This document shows positions 1-7,152 of a stretch of 64,000 nucleotides of DNA, piece by piece (the first letter of the stretch is position 1; the number at the start of each line of letters is the position of its first letter). The notes under the pieces were generated by a model, which worked only from the letters and a program-made list of their open reading frames with translations, did no database searches and was not told where the DNA came from. Both the position numbers and the translations under genes were made by a program. The DNA is taken from contig JAFKKF010000009.1 in NCBI GenBank assembly GCA_017305635.1, forward strand, positions 62,001 to 126,000. The letters are read 5' to 3'. Origin of the DNA: Hyphomicrobiales bacterium (lineage in GTDB: Bacteria > Pseudomonadota > Alphaproteobacteria > Rhizobiales > Kaistiaceae).

Positions 1-888
1 GACCTCGGCCACCGCCGACCCGAAGCCCGAGGTGATGTTGTGCTCCTCGGCGGAGAAGACCACGCGCTGGGTGCCCGCGGCCGCGAGAATGGCGGCCTCG
101 TCGATCGGCCGGATCGAGTACATGTCGACGACGCCGAGTCCGATGCCTTCTTTGGCGAGGATGTCATGGGCCTCGAGGGAGGCCTTGACCAGGTTGCCGA
201 TGGCAAAGACGGTCGCGTCGGTTCCCTCGCGGAGGCGGTTGCTGCCACCGATCCGGAAGTCGGGCGGGCTGTCATAGACGACCGGCTCGCGCCCCCGCCC
301 GACGCGGAAATAGATCGGTCCGTCATGATCGAGCGTGGCGGCGAGGGCCGAACGGATGGCGTTGGCGTCGCAGGGTGCCATCACCGTCAGGCCGGCAATT
401 GCACGCAGGAGCCCGATATCCTCGTTGCAGTGATGACTGGTGCCGTAGAAGCCCATGGCCAGCCCGGAATGGGTCCCGATCAGGCGAACCTTCAGGTTGG
501 GATAGGCGATGTCGTTGCGGATGTTCTCGGCACCCATCAAGGCGAGGAAGAAGCTGTAATTGCTGACGAAGGGGACGAAGCCGGTCGTCGCAAGGCCTGC
601 GGCGGCTCCGATCATGTTCCGCTCGGCAATACCGAAGTTGAAATAGCGATGCGGATAGCGCTTGCCGAAATTGATGACCTGGGTGGGGCGGCCGAGATCG
701 GCCGTGCAGACGACGATCTCGTCGCGCCCCTGTTCGGCAAGCTCGATCAGGACCGCTCCGGTTGGCAATTGCAGCGACAGATTGAGGCTGCCGACCATGT
801 CCCACGAGCGCTGGTCGAACCCGTCGACGACGGTCGAATCCGTCATGTCAACGGACGGATTGCGCGGGACCGAATAGACGTTGCTCAT
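1..888 (-). CDS. Transketolase, C-terminal subunit (3' end beyond window)
   Basis: Pyrimidine-binding/C-terminal half of a split transketolase (1-deoxyxylulose-phosphate-synthase-like fold), which would pair with the thiamine-diphosphate-binding N subunit encoded just upstream. The reading frame from the ATG at 888 stays open to the window edge (296 codons visible). It carries the family block TADLGRPTQVINFGKRYPHR, then FNFGIAERNMIGAAAGLA, FVPFVSNYSFF, a histidine stretch TSHHCNEDIG, and the start of the C-terminal domain (FAIGNLVKASLEA, EEHNITSGFGSAVAE). Start and upstream stop overlap as ATGA, so the subunits are translationally coupled. Such two-gene transketolases with a GntR regulator usually serve sugar or polyol use. 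The substrate cannot be told from sequence. Confidence 0.9.
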   Translation of the reverse strand, partial: MSNVYSVPRNPSVDMTDSTVVDGFDQRSWDMVGSLNLSLQLPTGAVLIELAEQGRDEIVVCTADLGRPTQVINFGKRYPHRYFNFGIAERNMIGAAAGLATTGFVPFVSNYSFFLALMGAENIRNDIAYPNLKVRLIGTHSGLAMGFYGTSHHCNEDIGLLRAIAGLTVMAPCDANAIRSALAATLDHDGPIYFRVGRGREPVVYDSPPDFRIGGSNRLREGTDATVFAIGNLVKASLEAHDILAKEGIGLGVVDMYSIRPIDEAAILAAAGTQRVVFSAEEHNITSGFGSAVAEV

Positions 889-1709
889 ATGCTTGCCCCT
901 TCGATTTCCGCCAATGCCCGGTCACGGTCGGTCGGTCCGAGGAAGCCGAGGTGCCACTGCCACGTGCCTTCCATGAAGCTGACGCCCTTGCCGGCGATCG
1001 TGTCGGCGAGCAGGACGGTGGGGCGCCCGCGCCCGCCGTTCAGGGCGCGATCGAGCGCATCGCCGATCGCGTTGTAGTCGTGGCCGTCGAGCCGCAGGAC
1101 CTCCCAGCCAAAGGCCCGCCACTTGTCGTCGAGAGGCTCGTTGTTCATCGAGTCCGATACCTGGCCGTCCGAGCCGACCTTGTTGATGTCGACGATGCCG
1201 ACGAGGCTATCGAGCCCGTAATGGGCGGCGCTCATGGCCGCTTCCCAGACCTGGCCCTCGGCCTGTTCCCCATCGCCCATCATGCAGACGACGCGCGCCG
1301 GCGATCCCTTGGCGCGCAGGCCGAGCGCCATGCCGACGGAGACGGAAAGATTGTGCCCGATGGAACCCGAAGAAAAATCCGCGCCCTTGACCTTGCGCAT
1401 GTCGGGGTGGTCGCCGAAGGGCGAGCCGAGCCGCGTATAGGTGTAGAGCTCGTCCCACGTGAAGAAGCCGAGGTCGGCGAGCACCGGGTAGAGCCCGATC
1501 GCCGCGTGACCCTTGCCCATGGTGAAACGGTCACGGTCGGCCCAGCGCGGCTGCTTCGGATCGACGTGAAGGAACTCGTAGTAGAGGCTCGCTATCAGCT
1601 CGGCCATCGAGAAGGCCGAGCCGTAGTGTCCCGATCCGCAGATATCGGTGAGCTTGACGGTTTCGCGACGGATCATCTTCGCCTTTTCGGCGAGAAGTTG
1701 CCGCGACAC
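885..1709 (-). CDS. Transketolase, N-terminal (ThDP-binding) subunit
   Basis: About 274 residues, the usual size for the N subunit of split transketolases. Visible motifs are GHYGSAFSMAELIASLYY near the start, MGKGHAAIGLYPVLADLG, GSIGHNLSVSVGMALGLRAK and the ThDP/Mg motif MMGDGEQAEGQVWEAAM followed by VDINKVGSDG. A much longer open frame (to 2012) exists, but its extra N-terminus is Arg/Pro-rich shadow of the regulator gene. I therefore place the start at GTG 1709, preceded by AGAAGAAAC; GTG 1730 is an alternative. Its start region abuts or overlaps the end of the GntR gene (stop at 1717), suggesting one operon: regulator, N subunit, C subunit. Confidence 0.88.
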   Translation of the reverse strand: MSRQLLAEKAKMIRRETVKLTDICGSGHYGSAFSMAELIASLYYEFLHVDPKQPRWADRDRFTMGKGHAAIGLYPVLADLGFFTWDELYTYTRLGSPFGDHPDMRKVKGADFSSGSIGHNLSVSVGMALGLRAKGSPARVVCMMGDGEQAEGQVWEAAMSAAHYGLDSLVGIVDINKVGSDGQVSDSMNNEPLDDKWRAFGWEVLRLDGHDYNAIGDALDRALNGGRGRPTVLLADTIAGKGVSFMEGTWQWHLGFLGPTDRDRALAEIEGASI

Positions 1710-1716
1710 GTTTCTT

Positions 1717-2559
1717 CTATCTCTTTGCACGTTCGTTCCCGTGATGTGGTGAGGCTTTGCGGGATGAGCCCGACGGCTTGTTCTTCTGCGAGGTTGGGGG
1801 ATCGCGGAGCGGGAGCGGGGTGGATGGCCCGGAATCCTCCTCCGCCTCGAAAGCTTCCGGCGCGGCGACCAGGAAGCGCCCCGATTCGCGTGCCCAGAGC
1901 TCGTCGGTGACCCTGAAATGCTCGTCCATCGCGCGCATCGCGGCGACGGGATCGCGCGCGCGCAGCGCCTCGACGATCGGCATGTGGACGGCATCGGCGC
2001 GCCGGCCGGCATCGGGTATCGACCTGACGAGCAGGCGGCGTCGCGCGAGCACCCGGCGGAGGACGCTCGAGAGGCCTTCGGCGATCAGGGTGATCACTGG
2101 GTTCCTCGCGGCCAGCGCCAGGTTCATGTGGAACTCGTATTCGGCCTTGAGGCGCTCTTCCTCGCTTTTCGCCTGTTCCATGCGGCGGCAGATCGCGGCA
2201 AGCTCCTCGATGTCCTCGATCGAGCACACCTCGGCGGCGCGGCCGGCGATCTCGCGTTCCAGCAGGCGACGGGCAACGCCCATGTCCTCGATGCCGATGT
2301 AGCCGAGCGCCAAAGCGAGATCGAAATAGACGCGGATCACGTCGGAGCCGAGCGGCTCGACATAGGTCCCGCTGCCTTGGGTGCGGCGGAGCACGCCGAG
2401 ATGCTCGAGGGTCGAAAGGCGTTCACGCAGGGTGGAACGCTGGACGTTCAGCGCCTCGGCGAGTCCGCGCTCATTGGGCAGGCGAATCCTCCCGACACCG
2501 GGATGCTCCTTCCCGATTTCGACGATCAACGAGGTCAGCTTGACGAGCAAGTCATCCAT
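1717..2559 (-). CDS. GntR-family transcriptional regulator, FCD (FadR) type
   Basis: 280 residues. The N-terminal winged helix carries LPNERGLAEALNVQRSTLRE, then RLSTLEHLGVLRRTQGSGTYV. The all-helical FCD ligand domain follows (ARRLLEREIAGRAAEVCSIE, YEFHMNLALAARNPVITLI, HMPIVEALRARDP, MDEHF). The metal/ligand histidines expected of FCD domains are present. The frame opens at TTG 2577, but ATG 2559 is preferred because a TGGTNNNACCA palindrome of the type bound by this family lies at 2566-2576, immediately upstream. The last ~45 residues (after FLVAAPEAFEAEED) are a Ser/Pro/Lys-rich tail unusual for the family. It probably senses the substrate of the co-transcribed transketolase and controls its own operon. 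Confidence 0.85.
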   Translation of the reverse strand: MDDLLVKLTSLIVEIGKEHPGVGRIRLPNERGLAEALNVQRSTLRERLSTLEHLGVLRRTQGSGTYVEPLGSDVIRVYFDLALALGYIGIEDMGVARRLLEREIAGRAAEVCSIEDIEELAAICRRMEQAKSEEERLKAEYEFHMNLALAARNPVITLIAEGLSSVLRRVLARRRLLVRSIPDAGRRADAVHMPIVEALRARDPVAAMRAMDEHFRVTDELWARESGRFLVAAPEAFEAEEDSGPSTPLPLRDPPTSQKNKPSGSSRKASPHHGNERAKR

Positions 2560-2565
2560 GATAAA

Positions 2566-2576
2566 TGGTCCTACCA
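2566..2576. promoter_or_regulatory. Candidate FCD-GntR operator
   Basis: TGGTCCTACCA is a perfect TGGT-N3-ACCA palindrome seven bases upstream of the regulator start codon. FCD-type GntR proteins (for example LldR) recognise TGGTNNNACCA cores. A weaker related palindrome (TGGACCA) lies near 2635-2641 in the same 245-base leader. Binding and autoregulation are inferred from motif and position only. Confidence 0.5.
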
Positions 2577-2805
2577 ATTAGAGAGTATTGCCGAGGAATT
2601 TCAGAGTCAAGCCAACTTTATGACATTAGAATGTTGGACCATTGGCTTGATCGGATCGCATGAAGAGGGCGAGCGGATGGGCGGAAGGCTTGCTGGCGCT
2701 TGCTGGCGCTGCCGGCGGTGCTTCAGTCCAGCATCTTCGCGAAATCGCTTGCTTGACAGGATTCCGCGTGAATTCTTATATGCGGCCCGGTCGCCTGCGA
2801 CCCGT

Positions 2806-2882
2806 GGCGGAGTAGCTCAGCTGGTTAGAGCAGCGGAATCATAATCCGTGTGTCGGGGGTTCAAATCCCTCCTCCGCTACCA
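2806..2882 (+). tRNA. tRNA-Met (CAT), elongator
   Basis: Full cloverleaf: acceptor GGCGGAG/CTCCGCT (first pair G-U), D arm GCTC...GAGC, anticodon stem GCGGA/TCCGT with loop ATCATAA (anticodon CAT at 2840-2842), T arm GGGGG-TTCAAAT-CCCTC, and encoded ACCA at 2879-2882. The body resembles the alphaproteobacterial elongator tRNA-Met rather than the initiator. Its 3' half (from the anticodon loop to CCA) also encodes, on the other strand, the C-terminus of a serine recombinase, so it is the likely insertion target of the adjacent element. Confidence 0.93.
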
Positions 2883-4467
2883 CCTTTCCCCCCCAAACGC
2901 GTGCCTGCGGGAACACATCGTGTCCAAGCAGCGCCGCCAGTCGTCCGCGTAGCTCGATCTTTAGCGGCCCGCCATCGGGGCTCGCCATAACCGTGACGCT
3001 CTGGACGAGTTCCCGAAAGGCAGCAGCAGGTTCCTGATCGCCGTTGAGACTGTGCGTGCGCAGAGCTTCGCTGAGGCACTCGACCTGCTGCCGATAGCGG
3101 GTGATCGCCGCCGGATGAAGTGAGACCACCTCCGGCGGCTTCTCAGCAGCAAGGAGGTCCAGTTCGAGCCGCTTGCGCTCGGCGCGCAGCTCCGCGAGCC
3201 GGTCCTTGACCTCATGCTCCTCGGCAATTCCCTTGGCATAGGAATCAAGGAGCCTCTCAAATTCCCGCTTGGAGCGCGCAAGCTGCCGCTCCAACCTGTC
3301 CCGGCCCGCGATCATGCTGGCGGCAAGGCGCTTTCGCTCCGCATTATAGGATTCGACATAGGCGGCGATCAGCGCCGGGTCACGCAGGTTCTCCGTCAGC
3401 CCGTCGAACACCGTCTTCTCGATATCTCCGAGAACATAAGCGCGCCGGTTCTCGCAGGTGCCCGACTCCTTCATCCGGGAGCATTGGATCCGGATGACGC
3501 CCTTTCTCTCGTCCTTCATCGACATTCCGCCGCCGCAGCACCCGCACCGCAGCAGGCCGGAAAGGAGGTGGCGCGGCCGCCGCTTCTGATGCGGCGCCGG
3601 CCCGCCACGCTCGCAAGCGATCGCGATTGCCTTTTCAAAGGTATCTTGGTCGACGATACGCAGGCGCTCGGCATCGGCGTGTTGCCACTCCGTCGGCGGA
3701 TTGACCCGCGAGACGCGACGTCCCGTATCCGGGTCCTTGATCATCCGGACCTTGTTCCAGACGATATGGCCCGCGTAGATCTCATTGCGGATGATGCCGT
3801 TGTGGCGCGCCAGCGAGCCGTTGATCGCCGAAGCCGACCAATACCTACCGCGCGGCGGCGGCACGCGACGCGCGTTCAGGGATGCAGCGATCTCTCGCGG
3901 CGTCTTGCCGTCGACATAGGACGCGTAGATCTCCCGCACGACGGCGGCCTCGTCCTCGTTGATCTGAAATTCTCCAGGCTTGCCCGGGACAGGCCGATAT
4001 CCATAGGCCCTGCCGCCGGCGTGGCGGCCCTCGCGCACGACGCCCGACAAACCACGTCTCACCTTGTGTGCGAGATCCTGAAGGTACAGAGCACCCACAA
4101 GGCCGCGAATTCCGATCTGAATCTGATCCGCCTTGCCGTCATGAATCGCCCGCAGTTCAACCCCAAGGAAGTTGAGGCGCTTCCAGATGCCTGCCAGATC
4201 CTCCTGGTCGCGTGAGAGCCGGTCCAGCGCTTCGACGAGGATGACCTCAAAAGCCCGGTCACGCGCGGCATCCAACATCCGCATGAGGCCGTCGCGACCA
4301 AACATGGACGCGCCCGACCGCGCACGATCATCGAAGAGAGCGACGACCTCTAGGCCGTTCCGATCCGCGTAAGAGCGGCAAAGGGCGACCTGGTCGTCAA
4401 TCGACCGCTCTTGCTGCAGCTCCGTTGAGAATCGGGCGTATATCGCGGCGCGCGTCATTACTTTCAT
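2839..4467 (-). CDS. Large serine recombinase (site-specific integrase)
   Basis: 542 residues. The resolvase catalytic domain begins AAIYARFSTELQQERSIDDQ (catalytic Ser about residue 14), with EALDRLSRDQEDLA. The recombinase domain follows (GGRAYGYRPVPGKPGEF, NARRVPPPRGRYWSASAI, NEIYAGHIVWNK), then a zinc ribbon (LLRCGCCGGGM, CSRMKESGTCENRR) and a coiled coil (about residues 370-450). The last fifteen or so codons (AEEGFEPPTHGL) are the antisense of tRNA-Met, and the stop codon falls in the anticodon loop. Insertion has therefore fused the gene end to the tRNA. ATG 4458 is an alternative start. It overlaps a small upstream ORF by ATGA. Likely the integrase of the element entering at this tRNA. 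Confidence 0.92.
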   Translation of the reverse strand: MKVMTRAAIYARFSTELQQERSIDDQVALCRSYADRNGLEVVALFDDRARSGASMFGRDGLMRMLDAARDRAFEVILVEALDRLSRDQEDLAGIWKRLNFLGVELRAIHDGKADQIQIGIRGLVGALYLQDLAHKVRRGLSGVVREGRHAGGRAYGYRPVPGKPGEFQINEDEAAVVREIYASYVDGKTPREIAASLNARRVPPPRGRYWSASAINGSLARHNGIIRNEIYAGHIVWNKVRMIKDPDTGRRVSRVNPPTEWQHADAERLRIVDQDTFEKAIAIACERGGPAPHQKRRPRHLLSGLLRCGCCGGGMSMKDERKGVIRIQCSRMKESGTCENRRAYVLGDIEKTVFDGLTENLRDPALIAAYVESYNAERKRLAASMIAGRDRLERQLARSKREFERLLDSYAKGIAEEHEVKDRLAELRAERKRLELDLLAAEKPPEVVSLHPAAITRYRQQVECLSEALRTHSLNGDQEPAAAFRELVQSVTVMASPDGGPLKIELRGRLAALLGHDVFPQARVWGGKVVAEEGFEPPTHGL

Positions 4468-4676
4468 TCCGAATTTGGAGAGCCGGCCGTCGCGCCGGCC
4501 TTGGCATGATCCTCCCGCGCGGTGGCCCGCGCAAGAGTCTGCACGAATTTGAGCAAGCCTGGATCGGGACTGGCGGTTGCGCGGCGAGGTTTGTTTGGCG
4601 CCACCCGTTCAGTGCGCGCCTTGTTTCGCCCCTTCACCACCGCTCCGGCGGTGCTGCTCTGCGGGTTAGCGGTCAT
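4464..4676 (-). CDS. Small basic protein upstream of the serine recombinase
   Basis: About 70 residues from ATG 4676 (the frame is open to 4733). Rich in Lys, Arg, Ala and Pro, with one helical stretch (PGLLKFVQTLARATARED). Its stop overlaps the recombinase start (ATGA), implying co-translation. No family recognised. It could be an accessory factor of the recombinase or a fortuitous leader ORF; the coupling is the main support. Confidence 0.45.
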   Translation of the reverse strand: MTANPQSSTAGAVVKGRNKARTERVAPNKPRRATASPDPGLLKFVQTLARATAREDHAKAGATAGSPNSE

Positions 4677-4836
4677 GAGGAACAATTGGTCCCGCCATGC
4701 AGGCTGGCGCCTCGCCCATTCCTCGCAAAACATGAATACTTGGATGTACTATAGCTGCGGTTGTATTGTTAAGAATTTTATAATACTTTTGATTGTATCA
4801 TAAAGTTAAGGGCTAATACTGCTGCGTAGGAACGAA

Positions 4837-5076
4837 ATGCAACTGAAGGTGCACGGCGAGATGAGCTTGGCAGAGATCAGGAAGGCCCTCGTTGAACTGC
4901 TGCACGAGGTCGAAGCCAGCTACGCTGTGAGTCATTCGTTCGGCGCCACTCTCTATATCAATCCCACGAACGGCTTCGGCGACAGGGTCACGCCGCGCGA
5001 TGAGGCTGGCGGCGAGATCAAGAAAGTGAATTGCCGCGGCCCCTACCGAAGCGCTGCAGACGGATACGGTCTCTGA
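4837..5076 (+). CDS. Hypothetical small protein
   Basis: 79 residues, starting MQLKVHGEMSLAEIRKALVE after a plausible ribosome site (TAGGAACGAA). The first ~30 residues look helical, followed by a beta-like stretch (SHSFGATLYINPTNGFGDRV). It lies just right of an AT-rich stretch (4734-4836) that could hold the promoter for this gene or the small basic ORF. No domain recognised. It belongs to the small integrase/AlpA module by position. Confidence 0.5.
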   Translation: MQLKVHGEMSLAEIRKALVELLHEVEASYAVSHSFGATLYINPTNGFGDRVTPRDEAGGEIKKVNCRGPYRSAADGYGL

Positions 5077-5200
5077 TGGAGGGATCAATGGTGACAGATG
5101 CAGGAAAGCGATCGAGGGCAGTCGGCATCAGCACGACGCGGTTCCTCGAAAAGAACGAGCGTCGACCCCGGGGCGCCGACCCCGCAAGCAAGGAAAGCTC

Positions 5201-5449
5201 ATGTCGAAGCCAGATGACGATTTGAGCGCCAGCGTGCTGTTCGAACTCAACGCCTTCATGAGTGAGAAAGCCGTCCTCAAGGCCACCTCGCTTAGCCGCG
5301 CCTCAATCCACCGCAAGCGTCTTGCTGGCCAGTTCCCTGAGCCCGAGCAGATCACTGAAGGACGTGTGGGTTACCGCTTCCGCGATGTGCAGGAGTGGCT
5401 CGCCGACCCGATCGGCTGGGCTATGCGGAGAAATAGTCCTGATATCTGA
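5201..5449 (+). CDS. AlpA-family regulator / excisionase-like protein
   Basis: 82 residues with the AlpA-like winged-helix pattern: FMSEKAVLKATSLSRASIHR (HTH), then GQFPEPEQITEGRVGYRFRD and VQEWLADPIGWA. AlpA-type proteins regulate or assist P4-like integrases. A good ribosome site (AAGGAAAGCTC) precedes the ATG. The 3' end overlaps the convergent integrase gene by 29 bases, so the two transcripts are antisense at their ends. Confidence 0.8.
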   Translation: MSKPDDDLSASVLFELNAFMSEKAVLKATSLSRASIHRKRLAGQFPEPEQITEGRVGYRFRDVQEWLADPIGWAMRRNSPDI

Positions 5450-6728
5450 GAACGCCCCTGATCGCGTCCGCATCGACCAGACCTTTCCCCGTCCCAACCA
5501 TCGTTATGATGTCGGCCCAAAGGGCGAGCGCAGCACGCTTCTCATCCTGATACTCGTACACATCGTAAACGGCACCGATCGTCCTGTCGGTGTGATTGAG
5601 AACCTTCTCGCGATCAAAGCGCGGCACCTTGAAGGCTGCGAGCTGCGTTGACCCTGTGCGGCGCAAATCGTGCGGCGTGAACTTGTCTAATCCGAAATGC
5701 TCAAGGTTGCGCGAGATTGCATGCGCGATCGCCGAGCGCGTCAGGTGATGGCCCTTCCCTTCGCTTGGAAAGAGATATCCGTCTTCGTCCGTCGTTTCGA
5801 GGAGTTCCTCGATGATCGACAGCGCCTGCGGCGAGAGCGGTACAAGATGCGCTCTTTTGTTCTTGGAACGACGAGCGGGGATAACCCAAGCCGCGCCGCG
5901 AATGTCGATCTCTTTCTTGTTGATTCCGGCGACCTCTGTTGAGCGCTGCATCGTGAGTGTCAGAAGTCTCAGGAAGAGCTTGGTGCGACGAGCGAGCGGG
6001 GCCGTATCCAGGCCGTTCCAGAACAGCTTGAGCTCATCCAGCGTCAGATACCTGTCCTTGACGTTCTCTGGTGACGGCGGCTTTATTCGCTGGCATGGCG
6101 ATACCGCGATAAGGTCGCGGTCCACAGCAAAGTTGAACATGCGCCTGACGACGGCAAGCACGCGATTGGCTTGTACGGGCGCGCCGCGTGCGACGACCGA
6201 GTCGAGCAGTTCGATGATCTGCCGTTTGGTGACCTTCCCGATCTTGAGCGCACCGATCTGGGGAATAACATCGCGCTCGATGATGCGCTCATCTTCCTCC
6301 CAGGTGCGCTTGCGGGGCTTCGCGTATTTCTCAATATAGTCCTCGGCAAGGTCGCGAACCGTGGGGGCCGCCCTCCGGACATAGTTGGCCTGAACGTTGT
6401 CGCTGGCTGGGTCTTCACCGGCCTCGACCCGCTCAAGCGCCGCTGCATAGAGCTGGAGAGCCTGCGCCAGCTTGAGTTTGGGGTACCTGCCGAAGGTTAG
6501 CCACCGATCACGTCCTTCGTAGTCATACTTGAACACAAAGGACTTTGCTCCCGTCGGGGCCACCCGGATGCCAAGCCCTTTGAGGCCGTTCGCCCACACG
6601 ATTTGGCGCTTTTCTGCGGGTTTCAGCGCCTTTATACCCCTGTCGGTAAGGTCAATTGAGAGGGTTTTCTGGCTACCTTTTGGGCTACCTAAGTGGACGA
6701 TATTTGATGAATTCTCATGATACAGCAT
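5421..6728 (-). CDS. P4-type tyrosine integrase
   Basis: 435 residues. N-terminal DUF4102-type arm-binding region (TDRGIKALKPAEKRQIVWAN, GLGIRVAPTGAKSFVFKYDY, LTFGRYPKLKLAQAL), a SAM-like core-binding region about residues 120-210, and a C-terminal catalytic domain with LTMQRSTEVAGI (first Arg), HDLRRTGSTQLA (His-x-x-Arg), LNHTDRTIGAVYDVYEY (His and nucleophile Tyr). All catalytic residues appear present. The 5' end lies next to a 3' tRNA fragment and to 24-bp repeats likely to be arm sites. The start at 6728 is tentative, since one copy of the repeat is inside its first codons. Confidence 0.9.
   Translation of the reverse strand: MLYHENSSNIVHLGSPKGSQKTLSIDLTDRGIKALKPAEKRQIVWANGLKGLGIRVAPTGAKSFVFKYDYEGRDRWLTFGRYPKLKLAQALQLYAAALERVEAGEDPASDNVQANYVRRAAPTVRDLAEDYIEKYAKPRKRTWEEDERIIERDVIPQIGALKIGKVTKRQIIELLDSVVARGAPVQANRVLAVVRRMFNFAVDRDLIAVSPCQRIKPPSPENVKDRYLTLDELKLFWNGLDTAPLARRTKLFLRLLTLTMQRSTEVAGINKKEIDIRGAAWVIPARRSKNKRAHLVPLSPQALSIIEELLETTDEDGYLFPSEGKGHHLTRSAIAHAISRNLEHFGLDKFTPHDLRRTGSTQLAAFKVPRFDREKVLNHTDRTIGAVYDVYEYQDEKRAALALWADIITMVGTGKGLVDADAIRGVLRYQDYFSA
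6667..6690 (+). repeat. 24-bp direct repeat, copy 1 (candidate integrase arm site)
   Basis: Two tandem GGCTACCT units: TTCTGGCTACCT followed by TTTGGGCTACCT. The copy at 6912-6935 matches at 22 of 24 positions. The two copies flank the tRNA-derived att core at 6822-6868, as arm-type binding sites of tyrosine integrases do. Copy 1 also codes for the GSPKGSQK residues of the integrase. Confidence 0.55.
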
Positions 6729-6821
6729 GTAACAACAAAACAGATTTTAAAGTATTGATGTGTAATACTATTTATTGTTTCATTCTATACCTATCGGCGT
6801 CAATGAAAATCGGCCTGATAG

Positions 6822-6868
6822 GACTTTTAATCAGGTGGCCGTGGGTTCGAATCCCACCGCGGTCACCA
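6822..6868 (+). other. tRNA 3' fragment: candidate att site (tRNA-Lys-like, TTT)
   Basis: The segment runs from an anticodon loop (CTTTTAA) through a T arm (GTGGG-TTCGAAT-CCCAC), an acceptor 3' strand CGCGGTC and ACCA. No D arm or matching GACCGCG acceptor strand lies upstream, so it is not a functional tRNA gene. Duplicate 3' tRNA ends mark the distal att site of elements that insert in tRNA genes. Because the integrase is on its left, the element end probably lies here and the element extends left. The partner complete tRNA is not in the window. Confidence 0.75.
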
Positions 6869-6911
6869 TATTTTCTGCGGATTTTGCCAATTCCATAAAT
6901 ACTAAAAATAC

Positions 6912-6935
6912 TTCTGGCTACCTGTCGGGCTACCT
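6912..6935 (+). repeat. 24-bp direct repeat, copy 2 (candidate integrase arm site)
   Basis: TTCTGGCTACCT followed by GTCGGGCTACCT; differs from copy 1 (6667-6690) at two positions. It lies 44 bases right of the tRNA-derived core. Two arms on either side of a core fit a tyrosine-recombinase attachment region. Confidence 0.55.
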
Positions 6936-7152
6936 GACCCAACGTGCTTCGCCGGGGGCACGGTCCTAGCGCCAGATCTGTCGACTCCGCCATCGATGGC
7001 CGCGGCGACTTGAGCCCAAACCGAGAGCGCCTCCGTGAACGGAGCCGTCAGTGATCTCGAACGTTGCCGTTTGCAATTGAGCCGGAATCTCGCAGATTGC
7101 GCTGACCTACCCGACGCACCAACAACCGACCTCAGGCAATATCTCGGCGCCC
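6936..7152. other. Intergenic stretch before the type IIG gene
   Basis: The gene-free stretch 6729-7152 holds the tRNA-derived core and repeat copy 2. In the remaining part I see no RNA gene, no clear sigma70 promoter and no further repeat. It presumably contains the promoter of the type IIG gene. Confidence 0.4.

Noticed and set aside
2839-4467. The serine recombinase at 2839-4467 or 51992-53509 as the enzyme for the invertible cassettes
   Set aside because: Both are large recombinases whose sites are normally long and non-palindromic. The short Hin-like sites and location point to the 191-residue invertase.
6822-6868. A functional tRNA-Lys gene
   Set aside because: No D arm, no 5' acceptor strand, and the bases before the anticodon loop do not pair with the 3' stem.
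6772-6993. Small frames across the tRNA fragment (peptide GGIRTHGHLIKS)
   Set aside because: This peptide type is the usual meaningless translation of a tRNA antisense strand.
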